The position numbers and the translations under genes were made by a program. DNA of 49,177 bases from positions 1 through 49,177 of the forward strand of contig JAOUHJ010000020.1 in assembly GCA_029865225.1 (NCBI GenBank), written 5' to 3'. This document shows positions 7,451 through 16,610 of the stretch, piece by piece (position 1 is the first letter of the stretch; every line of letters begins with the position of its first letter). The notes under the pieces are model-generated. The model did no database searches. It was not told the origin of the DNA and saw nothing but the letters and a program-made list of their open reading frames with translations. This DNA is from Nitrospira sp. GTDB taxonomy: Bacteria > Nitrospirota > Nitrospiria > Nitrospirales > Nitrospiraceae.

Positions 7451-8469
7451 GGAGTCTCTACCGGCTTTTCTTCCTCTGGCTCGGATTTCTCGGCGCGCAA
7501 CGTGGCAACATACATCGTCACGGCTTTTGCGTCTGCATCATTCAATCCTAGCGCCGGCATGCGTGTCGCTGAATCCATGGCCTGTGGATTTTTGAGCCAG
7601 CGATAGACCCAGGTCGCGTTCAACCGAAACCCAGCACGATCTAGAGCCGGGCCGATCTTCCCGCCCTCACCCTCGAGATTATGGCAACCATTGCATCCAT
7701 ATTTATCTTCGTACAATCGTTTCCCGCGAGCAATCAATGCAGCAGCTTCTGCTGGTTTGACCGTTAAGTCCGGTCTTGGGACACTGACGCCCCTGCCCGG
7801 CCTGGTCGAAAAGTTATTCAGGGCAACCTGAGCTGTATCGAGTTCCTTCTTGGCTACGCCCATGGCCTCCTGCTCGGCAGCGTAGGCGGATTCATCCACA
7901 TCAACATCTTTGTTCAGCTCTTCGCTCTTCCTCTCTGCTTCGTCACTGGCTTTCTTCTCTGCCTCCTCGTAGGCCTGTTTGGCTTGATCAAACTTCGTTT
8001 GTGCAGCCTTCAGTCCTTCATCGAGCGATGCCTTACGGGCTTCAACATTGAACTCCATCTTCATGCCATGCAGCGTGCGCACGTGGCCGACGATCGCCCA
8101 GATTTCATCCTCGGACAGGGTATACTTGAACGTCGGCATGGTCGGAACAGCGAAATCATCGTCCCCGATCTCATCGCCCTCTTCTTCGTTGGTGTTCAAC
8201 ATATCGCGTGAAATCGTGTCGAAAATTTCTTGGTCGGTGAACGTCCCCATTTCCGACTTATTGGACAAGTCCTTTGGCTTGGGATCAGGCATGAAGGACC
8301 AATTAAATCCCTCATTTTGCTTCCCGCTTGGGCCATGACAATCACTGCAGTAGTGGGTATATAGTTCGTGGCCTCGCTTTTCTTGCTCACTCGCGCATCC
8401 GCCGGCAATCAAAGCTCCTCCCAACACGCCAACCGCCAACCCAATAACACCCAGCCTTGCCGCCTTCAT
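7447..8469 (-). CDS. Diheme cytochrome c lipoprotein
   Basis: A 340-residue protein with a lipobox (AGGCA) and two c-type heme sites, CSDCH near the N-terminus and CNGCH near the C-terminus. Each is followed by a typical fold with a distal Met (MPTF; MPAL). The domains are joined by a charged Ala/Glu/Lys-rich coiled coil of about 100 residues (about 130-235). It is the last gene of the respiratory operon, 2 bp after the ethylbenzene-dehydrogenase-type subunit, and probably passes electrons between periplasmic partners. The start at 8469 (MKAARLG) gives a clean signal peptide; the longer frame to 8592 does not. Confidence 0.85.
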   Translation of the reverse strand: MKAARLGVIGLAVGVLGGALIAGGCASEQEKRGHELYTHYCSDCHGPSGKQNEGFNWSFMPDPKPKDLSNKSEMGTFTDQEIFDTISRDMLNTNEEEGDEIGDDDFAVPTMPTFKYTLSEDEIWAIVGHVRTLHGMKMEFNVEARKASLDEGLKAAQTKFDQAKQAYEEAEKKASDEAERKSEELNKDVDVDESAYAAEQEAMGVAKKELDTAQVALNNFSTRPGRGVSVPRPDLTVKPAEAAALIARGKRLYEDKYGCNGCHNLEGEGGKIGPALDRAGFRLNATWVYRWLKNPQAMDSATRMPALGLNDADAKAVTMYVATLRAEKSEPEEEKPVETP

Positions 8470-8471
8470 AC

Positions 8472-9299
8472 TCACTGCCCTTTCTTGAGTTTTCGGATCA
8501 GGACAAATTGAAATCCCAAAGCCAACGCTGCGGCAATCGCCGCATACATATAGCTCGAATAATCCGGCGGTGCATCGGCTCGGAAATACCACCAGGAAGA
8601 AACTGCTTTCTGCGAACCTTTTTCGACCAACTCACCTGCCCCATCCTTGCGACCATCCCACACCGCAAAAGCAATGCTGATGAATTCTCCTGGCGTGATC
8701 TGCACATCTTCGTCGGGATGATCGGTCGACAAGGGGCGGGAGAAAACAATTTTCCATGTGCCATTTGCGTAAGCAGCCTTTGCCTTCACATCCTGATGGG
8801 CTTGCGGCTTCAAAGTCCCAAAGCCCTTCGCACTCATATCAACGGCCTTGTCGTCCTTATGTTTCCAAAACCAGATATTGACCGGTCCGCCCTCAACCTG
8901 AAGCATCGGTTGCCCATGAGCGAAGTGGGCTTTCTTGTCTCCGACCATGAATTCCAATGCCGCCCCATCGTCAGGATCCTGAGTTGGATCGCTATACTCT
9001 AAAAGAAACGCCACCTGCTGATCATCGTGCAACGCGCGCACGATCACATCCTTAACAGTCACTTCTTGTATGCGGTCCGGCCAATGGACTTGCGGCGACA
9101 TCGGAAACGTCGCCGGGATCGCGCTCGTCCAAACGGCGGCATTTGGATCGTCTACGGGCAGCCCACCCGTGACAATCGCTGCCCTCACCGAAACGCTCTC
9201 CTGCGCAAAGCTGAGTGAGCCTCCCCCCATAACCAGAGCCGCGATCGTCGCCAACCCAGCCCACAGAACACGTTTCACCGCGTGATTCGCCGGTTTCAT
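8472..9299 (-). CDS. Ethylbenzene-dehydrogenase-type heme b subunit, membrane anchored
   Basis: A 275-residue protein with a signal peptide (cleavage near SLSFAQES), a periplasmic domain resembling the gamma subunit of DMSO-reductase-family enzymes (EB_dh type, binding one heme b), and a C-terminal transmembrane helix (about 248-268) with a basic tail. Marks include AAVWTSAIPATFPMSPQVHW and VAFLLEYSD, then the later segment ISIAFAVWDGRKDGAGELVE. Nitrite oxidoreductase gamma candidates in Nitrospira belong to this family, but no alpha or beta subunit gene is nearby, so here it more likely serves as an electron carrier in the operon's complex. Confidence 0.75.
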   Translation of the reverse strand: MKPANHAVKRVLWAGLATIAALVMGGGSLSFAQESVSVRAAIVTGGLPVDDPNAAVWTSAIPATFPMSPQVHWPDRIQEVTVKDVIVRALHDDQQVAFLLEYSDPTQDPDDGAALEFMVGDKKAHFAHGQPMLQVEGGPVNIWFWKHKDDKAVDMSAKGFGTLKPQAHQDVKAKAAYANGTWKIVFSRPLSTDHPDEDVQITPGEFISIAFAVWDGRKDGAGELVEKGSQKAVSSWWYFRADAPPDYSSYMYAAIAAALALGFQFVLIRKLKKGQ

Positions 9300-9354
9300 A
9301 CTGTCCTCATTCTCCGTATGCAACTTGACCCGTACACCTTGGCGACAGTGCCCA

Positions 9355-10071
9355 CTACTCCCACGTCCGTGGGGATTGATGCGCCCCATCATATTCACCC
9401 ATGATGATTTTCCAAATCCATTCATCAGGCAATTCCAACTCCCACCGCGGCATAGCGGATTTCCATGGCGCACCCTCGATCGGCAGGCCGACCCCGCCTT
9501 TTTTGATACGCCAGAACAAATAGCTCTCTTGCAGCATCGCGATCGTCGTCGGATCGGCAAAATTCGCAGGTGCCGGAATAAACCCCCGCGCGGCCGGTCC
9601 CTTTCCATCAAAGTTTCCACCGTGACAAGGCGAGCAAAAGGCCGCATAGAACCCCTTGCCTTGCATGATGTTCTCAGGTGTTTTTGGAACGGGATTTACA
9701 AGGCCTGTGTATTCACCCGGTGGTGCTGGATGAATCGTCCGGCTCTCCGTCGGAGGGAGATCGCTGGTTGCCGTGCTCCCATAGGTCTGCCACCCCACCA
9801 GCAGCGGAAACAGGATGAGAACCCCATATCGGAGGGCCTGCAGCCCGCCGATATTTTCACCGGTCAAGAACCGCTGGATCGGTCCCCAGAATGCGTCCTT
9901 CGATTCACCACTTAGCGTCTCATAGATCACGATGCCCGAGGCCGTCAGGATGAGATAGAGAAAAATTAAACTGGAGGGAAGAGGTGCCGATCCCGGGATA
10001 TAGGGCAGCACAAACTTCAGGAACACATACATCGCTACCATGAGTATGATCGGCTTCCCTAACGCTCCCAT
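9355..10071 (-). CDS. Membrane-bound monoheme cytochrome c
   Basis: A 238-residue protein. It has three hydrophobic helices in the first 100 residues and then a periplasmic cytochrome c domain with one CSPCH heme site (about residue 150) and FWRIKKGGVGLP downstream, as in cbb3-type or alternative complex III cytochromes. It lies 12 bp after the preceding cytochrome gene. A third cytochrome of the operon (18367-18852) has a related domain with YSDSVWFWRISEGVP, suggesting internal duplication. Confidence 0.85.
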   Translation of the reverse strand: MGALGKPIILMVAMYVFLKFVLPYIPGSAPLPSSLIFLYLILTASGIVIYETLSGESKDAFWGPIQRFLTGENIGGLQALRYGVLILFPLLVGWQTYGSTATSDLPPTESRTIHPAPPGEYTGLVNPVPKTPENIMQGKGFYAAFCSPCHGGNFDGKGPAARGFIPAPANFADPTTIAMLQESYLFWRIKKGGVGLPIEGAPWKSAMPRWELELPDEWIWKIIMGEYDGAHQSPRTWE

Positions 10072-10082
10072 AATTTTCCTCC

Positions 10083-10706
10083 CTAAGGCGTGTGAGCGTC
10101 TGCGACGAGGGCGGATCCAGCGGCTTTAACTGGCGCCGGCTGAGTCTGGCTCGGTATTTCGAGATCCGACACCTTGACGGAGATCGGTTCTCCGCTCATC
10201 TGTTGCAGAAACGCAATAACGGCTAATATTTCGTTCTTGGAAAGCCCGATCGGATCTTTGTCGATCGCCGGCATGGTCGCCGGGTATTCCTTTGGCACAC
10301 CCCCATGTCGGTAATCCTGATAGACGAAGGCTTGTGGATCCGTGAGGCTCTCATAGAGAAAGTCCTGGCTTAGCTTCGCACCGATACCCTTCAAATCCGG
10401 GCAGCGCGCGGACTCGCTTGGGCCGATGGAGTGGCAGAGAGCACATTGCCCTTTGCTGAAGAAGACGCTCTGCCCGATGGCCGCAATGTCGGTCGGTGTT
10501 TTGATGCTGGTGATGTCGACCTTCTCCTCTGCTGGCGGTAGAGACGCCATTTGAGGCACTGCGAGTGACATGAGTGAAAATAGCCCAAGAACGATAGCGA
10601 CGAACCCTGTGACGCGGAGAAACGTCGCTTTGATAAAGAGGAGGATCAGAACTCCGAACCCCACGATCCCCAGTGAGATCAATTGTAGTTGTGCAACTTC
10701 ACTCAT
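10083..10706 (-). CDS. Membrane-anchored monoheme cytochrome c
   Basis: A 207-residue protein. Two N-terminal transmembrane helices (about 7-25 and 30-52) are followed by a cytochrome c domain with the heme site CALCH and a candidate axial Met in PATMPAIDK. The C-terminus is Pro/Ala-rich. It sits between the second bd-like gene and the next cytochrome gene in the same orientation. Its role is inferred as electron relay on the periplasmic face. Confidence 0.85.
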   Translation of the reverse strand: MSEVAQLQLISLGIVGFGVLILLFIKATFLRVTGFVAIVLGLFSLMSLAVPQMASLPPAEEKVDITSIKTPTDIAAIGQSVFFSKGQCALCHSIGPSESARCPDLKGIGAKLSQDFLYESLTDPQAFVYQDYRHGGVPKEYPATMPAIDKDPIGLSKNEILAVIAFLQQMSGEPISVKVSDLEIPSQTQPAPVKAAGSALVADAHTP

Positions 10707-10789
10707 AGTCCCTCAAATATTAAATGCTGAGCATTGACCCTTCATTTGGTTCATTCGCTAAACTCAACACTCGCGATTCAAAACTGTAC

Positions 10790-12649
10790 TTATCCCTTCT
10801 GGTTTTCATCCGGAGCTCCTCCAGCCATCGCTGGGATGCCGTGCGGAAGCTCGCCCTTTCCCGTTCCACCTGCTGCCTTATACTTATCGCCCATGGTCGC
10901 CACCCAGAAAATAAATGCGACAAGGATGCAGAAGAAGAACGTACAGAACGCCATGATCAACGAGGCACTTCCAAGAGCCGGAGAGTATGCATAGGGCGAC
11001 GTATCCCTCATCACCCCATAGACATGCCAGTGAACTCGAGAGGACGACCTCGCATACCCCATCAACGTCATCAGGAGAATCACCATGACTGCGTTGAGGA
11101 CGAGAGAATAGCCGGCGCGAGGAGGCATACTGCCCCAAACCATTTCGGTCGTCGTCTTTGCGCTCTTCAGCAGCAGCGCCGTGAGTGGCGTGATCGTCAG
11201 AATGACAAAGATGACGATCAGGACCTGAGACGTGGAAAAGTAATTGATACGGACGATCGCCGGAACGAAGTAGCCCCACACACCAAGGACAATAACGGCA
11301 ATGCTGGCCAATACCAAGATCGCCCCCATCACGGCCTTCCCGAGCTTTGCCCATCCGGCTGTGTCTTGTTTCCCAGCCCGCCAATACATGACGAAACTCA
11401 TGAAGGTAATCAGAATCATGAGATTCGACACGGTCATTTTGGCCGACATGACGCCCAAGACACCGAGCAACGGGTGATGGGCTCCACCCATTTTTTGCGC
11501 CTCTTCAATGCTGGCCACAAGCGAGTGCGGTGTCATCCAGACGGCAAGACAGAACAGTAGACTGATCAGCATCCACAACATGGCCTTCCGATACTTCGCC
11601 TCTGATCCGGGAATCCGATAGGTAATGCCGAGCCAGAAATAGTAGTTCGACCCGAGGAACAGCACCCCGATCAACATGGCCTGGATAATAAACAGCCAGG
11701 AGAGAAAGCCTCCCATCAGCGTAATGCCCATCTGCTGATTGTACTGATAGATTTCCCGCATCAGCCAATAGCCTGCAAAGGGGAGGGCCAACAGACCGAA
11801 TACACCGATGAAATTCCCGACATAGCCCATCCAATCGTAGTGCTCCCGATCTTCTTGGCTCTTGACTGAGAGGTACCGGACCCCGGCATAGGCTCCGCAG
11901 ATATATCCCCCAAGCACCACGTTGGCGATCAGTCGGTGGATGTTGATCGGCCACCAGGTGGGATTCCATGTGGCAGCCCAGGCTCGCTCAAAAGCCGTCC
12001 CCTCCGAAATCACGACGGGACTTGACTGAAATGTGGCCCAGGCATTGGGCACGATCATGATGAATAAGGCAAAGAAATTCAGCAGAAACCCCAAAAAGAC
12101 ATGCAGCGTCTTTTTCCTTCCATGCTGCATGGCATCCCACCCATACCAATACAGATAGAGAGTGGCGGTTTCGAGGAGAAACAACAAGCAGTAGAGTAAA
12201 AATGAGGGGAAGAAGACATCGGTCAAATAATTCATGAGCTTGGGGTAGAACGCCACCAAGAGGAACAACAAGATTCCGCCGAACAGGGCGGTCGTGGCAT
12301 ACGCTGACGTGAGGAGCTTGGTAAACTCCTTGGCAAGCTTGTCGTAGCGTTTTTCCCCGCCCCTCCAGGCAATGACTTCGCAAAGCCATGCAAAGATCGG
12401 CACACCTAACACGAAGCCGGCGAGCAGAAGATGAAGTTGCGCGACGATCCAGACAAGGTTCCGACTACCGATATATGGAATATCACGATATTCCGTCGGA
12501 CCAGCACCCGTACCCTCGGCCGCAACACCGATGGAGGGAAGTGCGAGCCAGGCAGCCGCCAACAAGAGACTCGCAAGCCATCCTCCATGGCTTCTATCGG
12601 CTCGGAGAGATGGTTGAATCGTTTCCCTCTCTTGTTGTATGGCACTCAC
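10790..12649 (-). CDS. Cytochrome bd-like oxidase subunit I homologue (copy 2)
   Basis: A protein of about 619 residues with a signal peptide and 14 or so transmembrane helices. Early helices match CydA-type proteins: WIVAQLHLLLAGFVLGVPIF, with a His in the place of the heme ligand of CydA helix 1, and WWPINIHRLIANVVLGGYIC, with a second candidate heme His. The quinol-loop signature GRQPW of true CydA is missing (GYWLMREIYQYN there), and the protein is longer than CydA. Such bd-like proteins have been proposed as terminal oxidases in Nitrospira. The start is GTG 12649, preceded by GAGGTGAT; the longer frame overlaps the upstream gene. Confidence 0.8.
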   Translation of the reverse strand: MSAIQQERETIQPSLRADRSHGGWLASLLLAAAWLALPSIGVAAEGTGAGPTEYRDIPYIGSRNLVWIVAQLHLLLAGFVLGVPIFAWLCEVIAWRGGEKRYDKLAKEFTKLLTSAYATTALFGGILLFLLVAFYPKLMNYLTDVFFPSFLLYCLLFLLETATLYLYWYGWDAMQHGRKKTLHVFLGFLLNFFALFIMIVPNAWATFQSSPVVISEGTAFERAWAATWNPTWWPINIHRLIANVVLGGYICGAYAGVRYLSVKSQEDREHYDWMGYVGNFIGVFGLLALPFAGYWLMREIYQYNQQMGITLMGGFLSWLFIIQAMLIGVLFLGSNYYFWLGITYRIPGSEAKYRKAMLWMLISLLFCLAVWMTPHSLVASIEEAQKMGGAHHPLLGVLGVMSAKMTVSNLMILITFMSFVMYWRAGKQDTAGWAKLGKAVMGAILVLASIAVIVLGVWGYFVPAIVRINYFSTSQVLIVIFVILTITPLTALLLKSAKTTTEMVWGSMPPRAGYSLVLNAVMVILLMTLMGYARSSSRVHWHVYGVMRDTSPYAYSPALGSASLIMAFCTFFFCILVAFIFWVATMGDKYKAAGGTGKGELPHGIPAMAGGAPDENQKG

Positions 12650-12665
12650 CACATCACCTCGTAAG

Positions 12666-13667
12666 TTACGGTTTCGCCTTGGCAGGTGAATCCTCGGTTG
12701 TTTTTCCGCCGGCCTTCCCCTTGCTCTTTGCTTTTTGGTTTTTCTTGTCAGATTGTTGCTGCTCCAACGCATCGATTTGCGCCGTGAGGGACGCAACACG
12801 TTGCGCCGTGCTATTCAATGATTGACTAGGCTTGAATACCGGTTCGACCTCTACATCCGGCTTCTTACAGCACTCGTGCGGATGAGGAGTCGTCACCGGG
12901 AGGATGGTCCAAAACATCAGCGAACACACGACCCCCACGCCCGCTAAAGACGTCAAGAGCAGCCCTTGGTCTGCTGGCACCCGCATCAAGTCCCAGCGGG
13001 TAATGAGTCCTTGGTAGTTTTCGGAAGCTGGCCGGGACCCTTCCGCCATCCGTCGAATGATTTGGCCTAGGATCGATACTCCGATCAAGGAGAGAACGGC
13101 CAAGACAGCTGAAGAGATTGATCCCCAGATCGTTAATTCAAGACCGATGCGTTCCGCCACCGGCAGCCCGGTGTCGGTCAGATGCCGGAAAGCTTCCATC
13201 TCAGCCATTGAGTGAGATGCCGTGATGGCATTGTCCGTCACGAAACTCACGATCCACCAGAGGAGAGGGACAAAGAAGGCTCCAATAAGAGCGGATCTCC
13301 ACCAAATAGCCAGCCCAAGCCCATCAGGAGGTTCTTTTCGGAGTCGTTCAAGAAAGAACGTACGGGCAACCACCCCGAGCGCCCAAATATCCACGGGGAT
13401 AGAGAGCCAGAACAGGAACTCAAGGCCAATCCCTTCACCAAAGTGGGTTCCAAACAACGCCATGATGATGGGAATCGAAAAGACACTGACCGGGCTGATA
13501 AACAGCATGATGACGGCAAGCCCAAACCTGCCCTCAAACTGCACCAATCCCATCGTCAAGAGAAGCACGGCAAAAACCGCCTTCACAACCATGGCAGTCC
13601 AGCAGGCAGGCCATAAGATGCCGAACCCTATCCTTGTAGGTGACATCGATTCACGTTCTTCAGCCAT
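12666..13667 (-). CDS. Unknown polytopic membrane protein of the respiratory operon
   Basis: A 333-residue protein with six or seven hydrophobic helices and a Lys/Ala-rich charged tail (about 280-333). I do not recognise a family. After the last helix it has HPHECCKKP, a His/Cys cluster that could bind a metal or heme. It lies 18 bp downstream of cytochrome b and about 16 bp upstream of the second bd-like gene, so it is probably a structural or accessory subunit of that complex. Confidence 0.7.
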   Translation of the reverse strand: MAEERESMSPTRIGFGILWPACWTAMVVKAVFAVLLLTMGLVQFEGRFGLAVIMLFISPVSVFSIPIIMALFGTHFGEGIGLEFLFWLSIPVDIWALGVVARTFFLERLRKEPPDGLGLAIWWRSALIGAFFVPLLWWIVSFVTDNAITASHSMAEMEAFRHLTDTGLPVAERIGLELTIWGSISSAVLAVLSLIGVSILGQIIRRMAEGSRPASENYQGLITRWDLMRVPADQGLLLTSLAGVGVVCSLMFWTILPVTTPHPHECCKKPDVEVEPVFKPSQSLNSTAQRVASLTAQIDALEQQQSDKKNQKAKSKGKAGGKTTEDSPAKAKP

Positions 13668-13685
13668 AGCTAAGAGATACCAGAA

Positions 13686-14813
13686 TTAGTCTAAGAACTC
13701 TCGGTTAATCACCGAGGCCACCGTGAACAACACAATGACCACCATAATCGCGATCCAACTGATTAAAGCGATGGGCCGTTTAAAAATATTGCGTTCCGGA
13801 TCCTTGTCGAAAAATGGGAGTGCCACCAGCAAGATCATAAAGAGGACCGGTAGCGCAACGGCTCCCAAGAACTGCCCAAACTCCCCTGAAAAAATTTTCA
13901 ACCTCAGGAGTTGGAAGTAGAATAGGAAATACCATTCCGGTTCGGGATGATAGTCACCTGGATCAGGGGCAGCTTGGTCTAAGAGGACGACTGGTTCCCA
14001 CAGTGCCAGAACGCAGGTCCCGACGAAGACAAAGGCCATCCCGACCATATCCTTCCAAATTTGACGAGGGAAAAAGTAGTCTGTCTTGGCCTTAATCTCC
14101 TCCTTCGTACCACTGTACGGACCGGCTGGAGCTGCCACTCGAAACAAGAACAGATGCAGACCGGCTAAAGCCATGAGGGCTGCAGGAAGAATCATCACAT
14201 GAAGTACAAAGAAGCGGCTTAGCGTCATTTGCCCAGGAGTCGGTCCGCCTTTTAGAAATCGGGCGATGAAATCGCCAATGACTGGCGTCTTATCCAAAAT
14301 CTCGACACCCACAGTCGTGGCCCAGAACGCGCGTTGATCCCAGGGCAGCAGATACCCTGTAAAACCAAAGGTGATTACGATGCCAAATAATGCCAAACCC
14401 ACGAGCCAGAGCAATTCTCTTGGTTTCTTGTAGGCCCCCCACAAAAACACCTGCGACATGTGAGCCACCACACACACGACCATCGCACTGGACCCCCAAA
14501 AGTGATAGCTCAGCAAGAACCAGCCGTAGTCGACGTCATGAATGATGTATTGCGTGCTGTCATAGGCGTGGTCGGCGGTCGGGACATAATAGAACATCAG
14601 AAGGACACCGGTCAGCGCCTGCATCGCAAAGATGAACAAAAGAATCGAGCCGAAGACGTAGGCCCAACGAGAACCGCCAGGTATCGGCTCATTGAGCATC
14701 TTGGCCTGCATTTCCTTGAGGCCGACCCGTTCATCCAGAAAGGCGACGAGCTTTTCGATCGCGCTGGGCTGATGATCAGGAATCACGGCAGGAGAGGAAT
14801 GTTTGATGTCCAT
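13686..14813 (-). CDS. Cytochrome b (bc1/b6f type)
   Basis: A 375-residue membrane protein containing both the N-terminal heme-binding part and the C-terminal part of cytochrome b. Pairs of His ligands occur in two helices: SYHFWGSSAMVVCVVAHMSQ and FFVLHVMILP, then GLHLFLF. The Qo-site motif PEWY is present (YHPEPEWYFLFYF). It oxidises quinol together with the Rieske protein encoded 11 bp upstream. A single fused gene, rather than split b6 and subunit IV genes, is used here. Confidence 0.92.
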   Translation of the reverse strand: MDIKHSSPAVIPDHQPSAIEKLVAFLDERVGLKEMQAKMLNEPIPGGSRWAYVFGSILLFIFAMQALTGVLLMFYYVPTADHAYDSTQYIIHDVDYGWFLLSYHFWGSSAMVVCVVAHMSQVFLWGAYKKPRELLWLVGLALFGIVITFGFTGYLLPWDQRAFWATTVGVEILDKTPVIGDFIARFLKGGPTPGQMTLSRFFVLHVMILPAALMALAGLHLFLFRVAAPAGPYSGTKEEIKAKTDYFFPRQIWKDMVGMAFVFVGTCVLALWEPVVLLDQAAPDPGDYHPEPEWYFLFYFQLLRLKIFSGEFGQFLGAVALPVLFMILLVALPFFDKDPERNIFKRPIALISWIAIMVVIVLFTVASVINREFLD

Positions 14814-14824
14814 ATTTCTAGGTT

Positions 14825-15760
14825 TCAGACGATTCGTATTTGTGATTTCGTACCAGCCTTGAACTCCATGTCGATAATTTCCACCTCACCACTCGCCGAG
14901 ACGCGCACAGGCAAGGGATCAAGAGCACGCGGAGCAGGACCATCCAACACTTTTCCGGCCGCATTATAGATACTCAAGTGACAAGGACAGAGGAACACCG
15001 GTCCCAGCGCCTTATGGTTTCGCCATTTGAACGCACATCCAAGATGTGGGCACTTCCCTGAAAACGCGATAAAAGGGATCTCCTTCTTATTGGTCCAGAT
15101 GACATATCCCTTGGCGTCACGGAATTCCTCATCTTTCCCTTGATACACTTTTTCGAGGAGATCAGGAGTCGCACGCACAAGCCAGACGTTCTTCTCAACC
15201 TCATATTCAGGCATGTACGCTTCCTTCACCTTTTTCTTGTATTCGAACTGCACCCCAACGTCCTCATTCTTGATTTTGCTCACATTTCCAACAGCCAGCC
15301 ATTGGTTGTCAAATTCCGCATACATGGGCTTCATGAGAAAGCGAAGAATGGGATACGCGATGGGAAGTCCGATCAAGAATCCGATCACGTGGGTGAAATT
15401 CATGAAGAAGGTGCGCCGCTTGACACTCTTTTCCAAATCAGGGAGCGGCACCAACACTTCGCCCGGTGTGACATGAATATTGTCTTCGAGATGGGAGATT
15501 TCTACTTCGTGCGTAGTGACATAGTCGTCCCGCTTGAACGGCGGGAGTGCCAGAATCTCGCGCGAAGGCGACTTCAGATGTACAAGATCATCCGTGACAT
15601 CCTGCACCTGCGTCATGTCGATCTGGCGTTCGCCACTACCATTCATCGAGACCACAATATGGCTGATCTCATGAGAGAGTGGATCGAGCACGACCTTCGA
15701 GACTTCACCGATGTCGAGGTCGGTACATCGGACCTTGGATTTCAGCTTTGGTTGCAGCAT
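14825..15760 (-). CDS. PRC-barrel/Rieske iron-sulfur fusion protein
   Basis: A 311-residue protein. Residues 1-80 form a PRC-barrel-like domain (KVRCTDLDIGEVSKVVLDPL; HEISHIVVSMNG). One transmembrane helix lies at about 121-142, and a Rieske domain follows with CPHLGC (ligands Cys237, His239) and CPCH (Cys258, His261); Cys242 and Cys260 can form the usual disulfide. It is the electron acceptor of the bc-type complex. An N-terminal PRC barrel is not part of ordinary Rieske proteins, which start close to the anchor helix, so this is an unusual fusion. It is encoded 2 bp after the upstream cytochrome gene and 11 bp before cytochrome b. Confidence 0.88.
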   Translation of the reverse strand: MLQPKLKSKVRCTDLDIGEVSKVVLDPLSHEISHIVVSMNGSGERQIDMTQVQDVTDDLVHLKSPSREILALPPFKRDDYVTTHEVEISHLEDNIHVTPGEVLVPLPDLEKSVKRRTFFMNFTHVIGFLIGLPIAYPILRFLMKPMYAEFDNQWLAVGNVSKIKNEDVGVQFEYKKKVKEAYMPEYEVEKNVWLVRATPDLLEKVYQGKDEEFRDAKGYVIWTNKKEIPFIAFSGKCPHLGCAFKWRNHKALGPVFLCPCHLSIYNAAGKVLDGPAPRALDPLPVRVSASGEVEIIDMEFKAGTKSQIRIV

Positions 15761-15762
15761 GA

Positions 15763-16560
15763 CTATTGTTTGATAGGCTTCGGAGTGTTCACCGAGGTAT
15801 TCTTGAAGCTACCCAACCAGGTGGCGAGTGCCAACATTTCTTTGGGGTCCATGAGATCCTTGAACTTGTCGGGCATGACACCCTTCTTCCATTCCTTCTC
15901 AAATCCCTCCGCCATAAAACTCTTGGGGTTCGCAATCTTCTCCTGAATCTCCTCAACGGTCAGCAACGTACCGATGTTATCCAGTTCGGGACCTCGCTTC
16001 TTTCCACCTTCACCTCTGAGCTTGTGACAGTTGTAGCATTCCTGCAGCTGCCACTGCTCTTCTCCCACCTTCATCACATCCCCCGCACCACCGGATGCTG
16101 CTGATGGTTTTGCGTCTGCTGGCGGTGGCGCCGCCGAGGCCACGACGGCCTGACCTGTCCCCAACGTTTTTAGCCTCTCCTCAAGGGCCTTGACCTGTTC
16201 ATCCAGAGCTTTGGCACGGGCTATCAGTTCCTCTGCCTTCCCTTGCTGTGAGGCAGCTCTTTGCTTCTCCAAAAGCTTGTTGATTTTCTCCCGCTCGTCT
16301 TCCGGATCGAACTGAGGTAAGAGGGACGCGCCAGCGATGCAAACCGTGATCACGACGATCCAAAATGTCAGGACGGCAAAAAAAGACTTTCCGCCACTCA
16401 TTGTCTTGAGTGGCGGTGCATCCAACAGCATGAAGACCACAGCTCCAATAATCGCAAAGAGGCCCCAGAGTATCTGAAAATCTGATGGCACCTCTTGAGA
16501 ATGGGCAACCGCCATGACCGCCCCACCAACCACGAGCGCAATTATAAGTTTTTTAAACAC
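15763..16560 (-). CDS. Membrane-anchored cytochrome c with coiled coil
   Basis: A 265-residue protein starting at GTG 16560, preceded by GAGGGATC. It has three hydrophobic helices in the first 85 residues and then a Glu/Lys/Ala-rich coiled coil (about 86-135: INKLLEKQRAASQQGKAEEL). An Ala/Pro linker leads to a single cytochrome c domain with CYNCH (about 175) and a candidate axial Met in KKGVMPDKF. Its coiled coil recalls the one in the diheme lipoprotein at the end of the operon, so the two may dock. It lies just before the Rieske gene, in the place of the cytochrome c1-like partner. Confidence 0.85.
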   Translation of the reverse strand: MFKKLIIALVVGGAVMAVAHSQEVPSDFQILWGLFAIIGAVVFMLLDAPPLKTMSGGKSFFAVLTFWIVVITVCIAGASLLPQFDPEDEREKINKLLEKQRAASQQGKAEELIARAKALDEQVKALEERLKTLGTGQAVVASAAPPPADAKPSAASGGAGDVMKVGEEQWQLQECYNCHKLRGEGGKKRGPELDNIGTLLTVEEIQEKIANPKSFMAEGFEKEWKKGVMPDKFKDLMDPKEMLALATWLGSFKNTSVNTPKPIKQ

Positions 16561-16610
16561 GATCCCTCTTTCGGATTTTCGTGATCGTCAAATATTGATT
16601 ACGTACCAGC

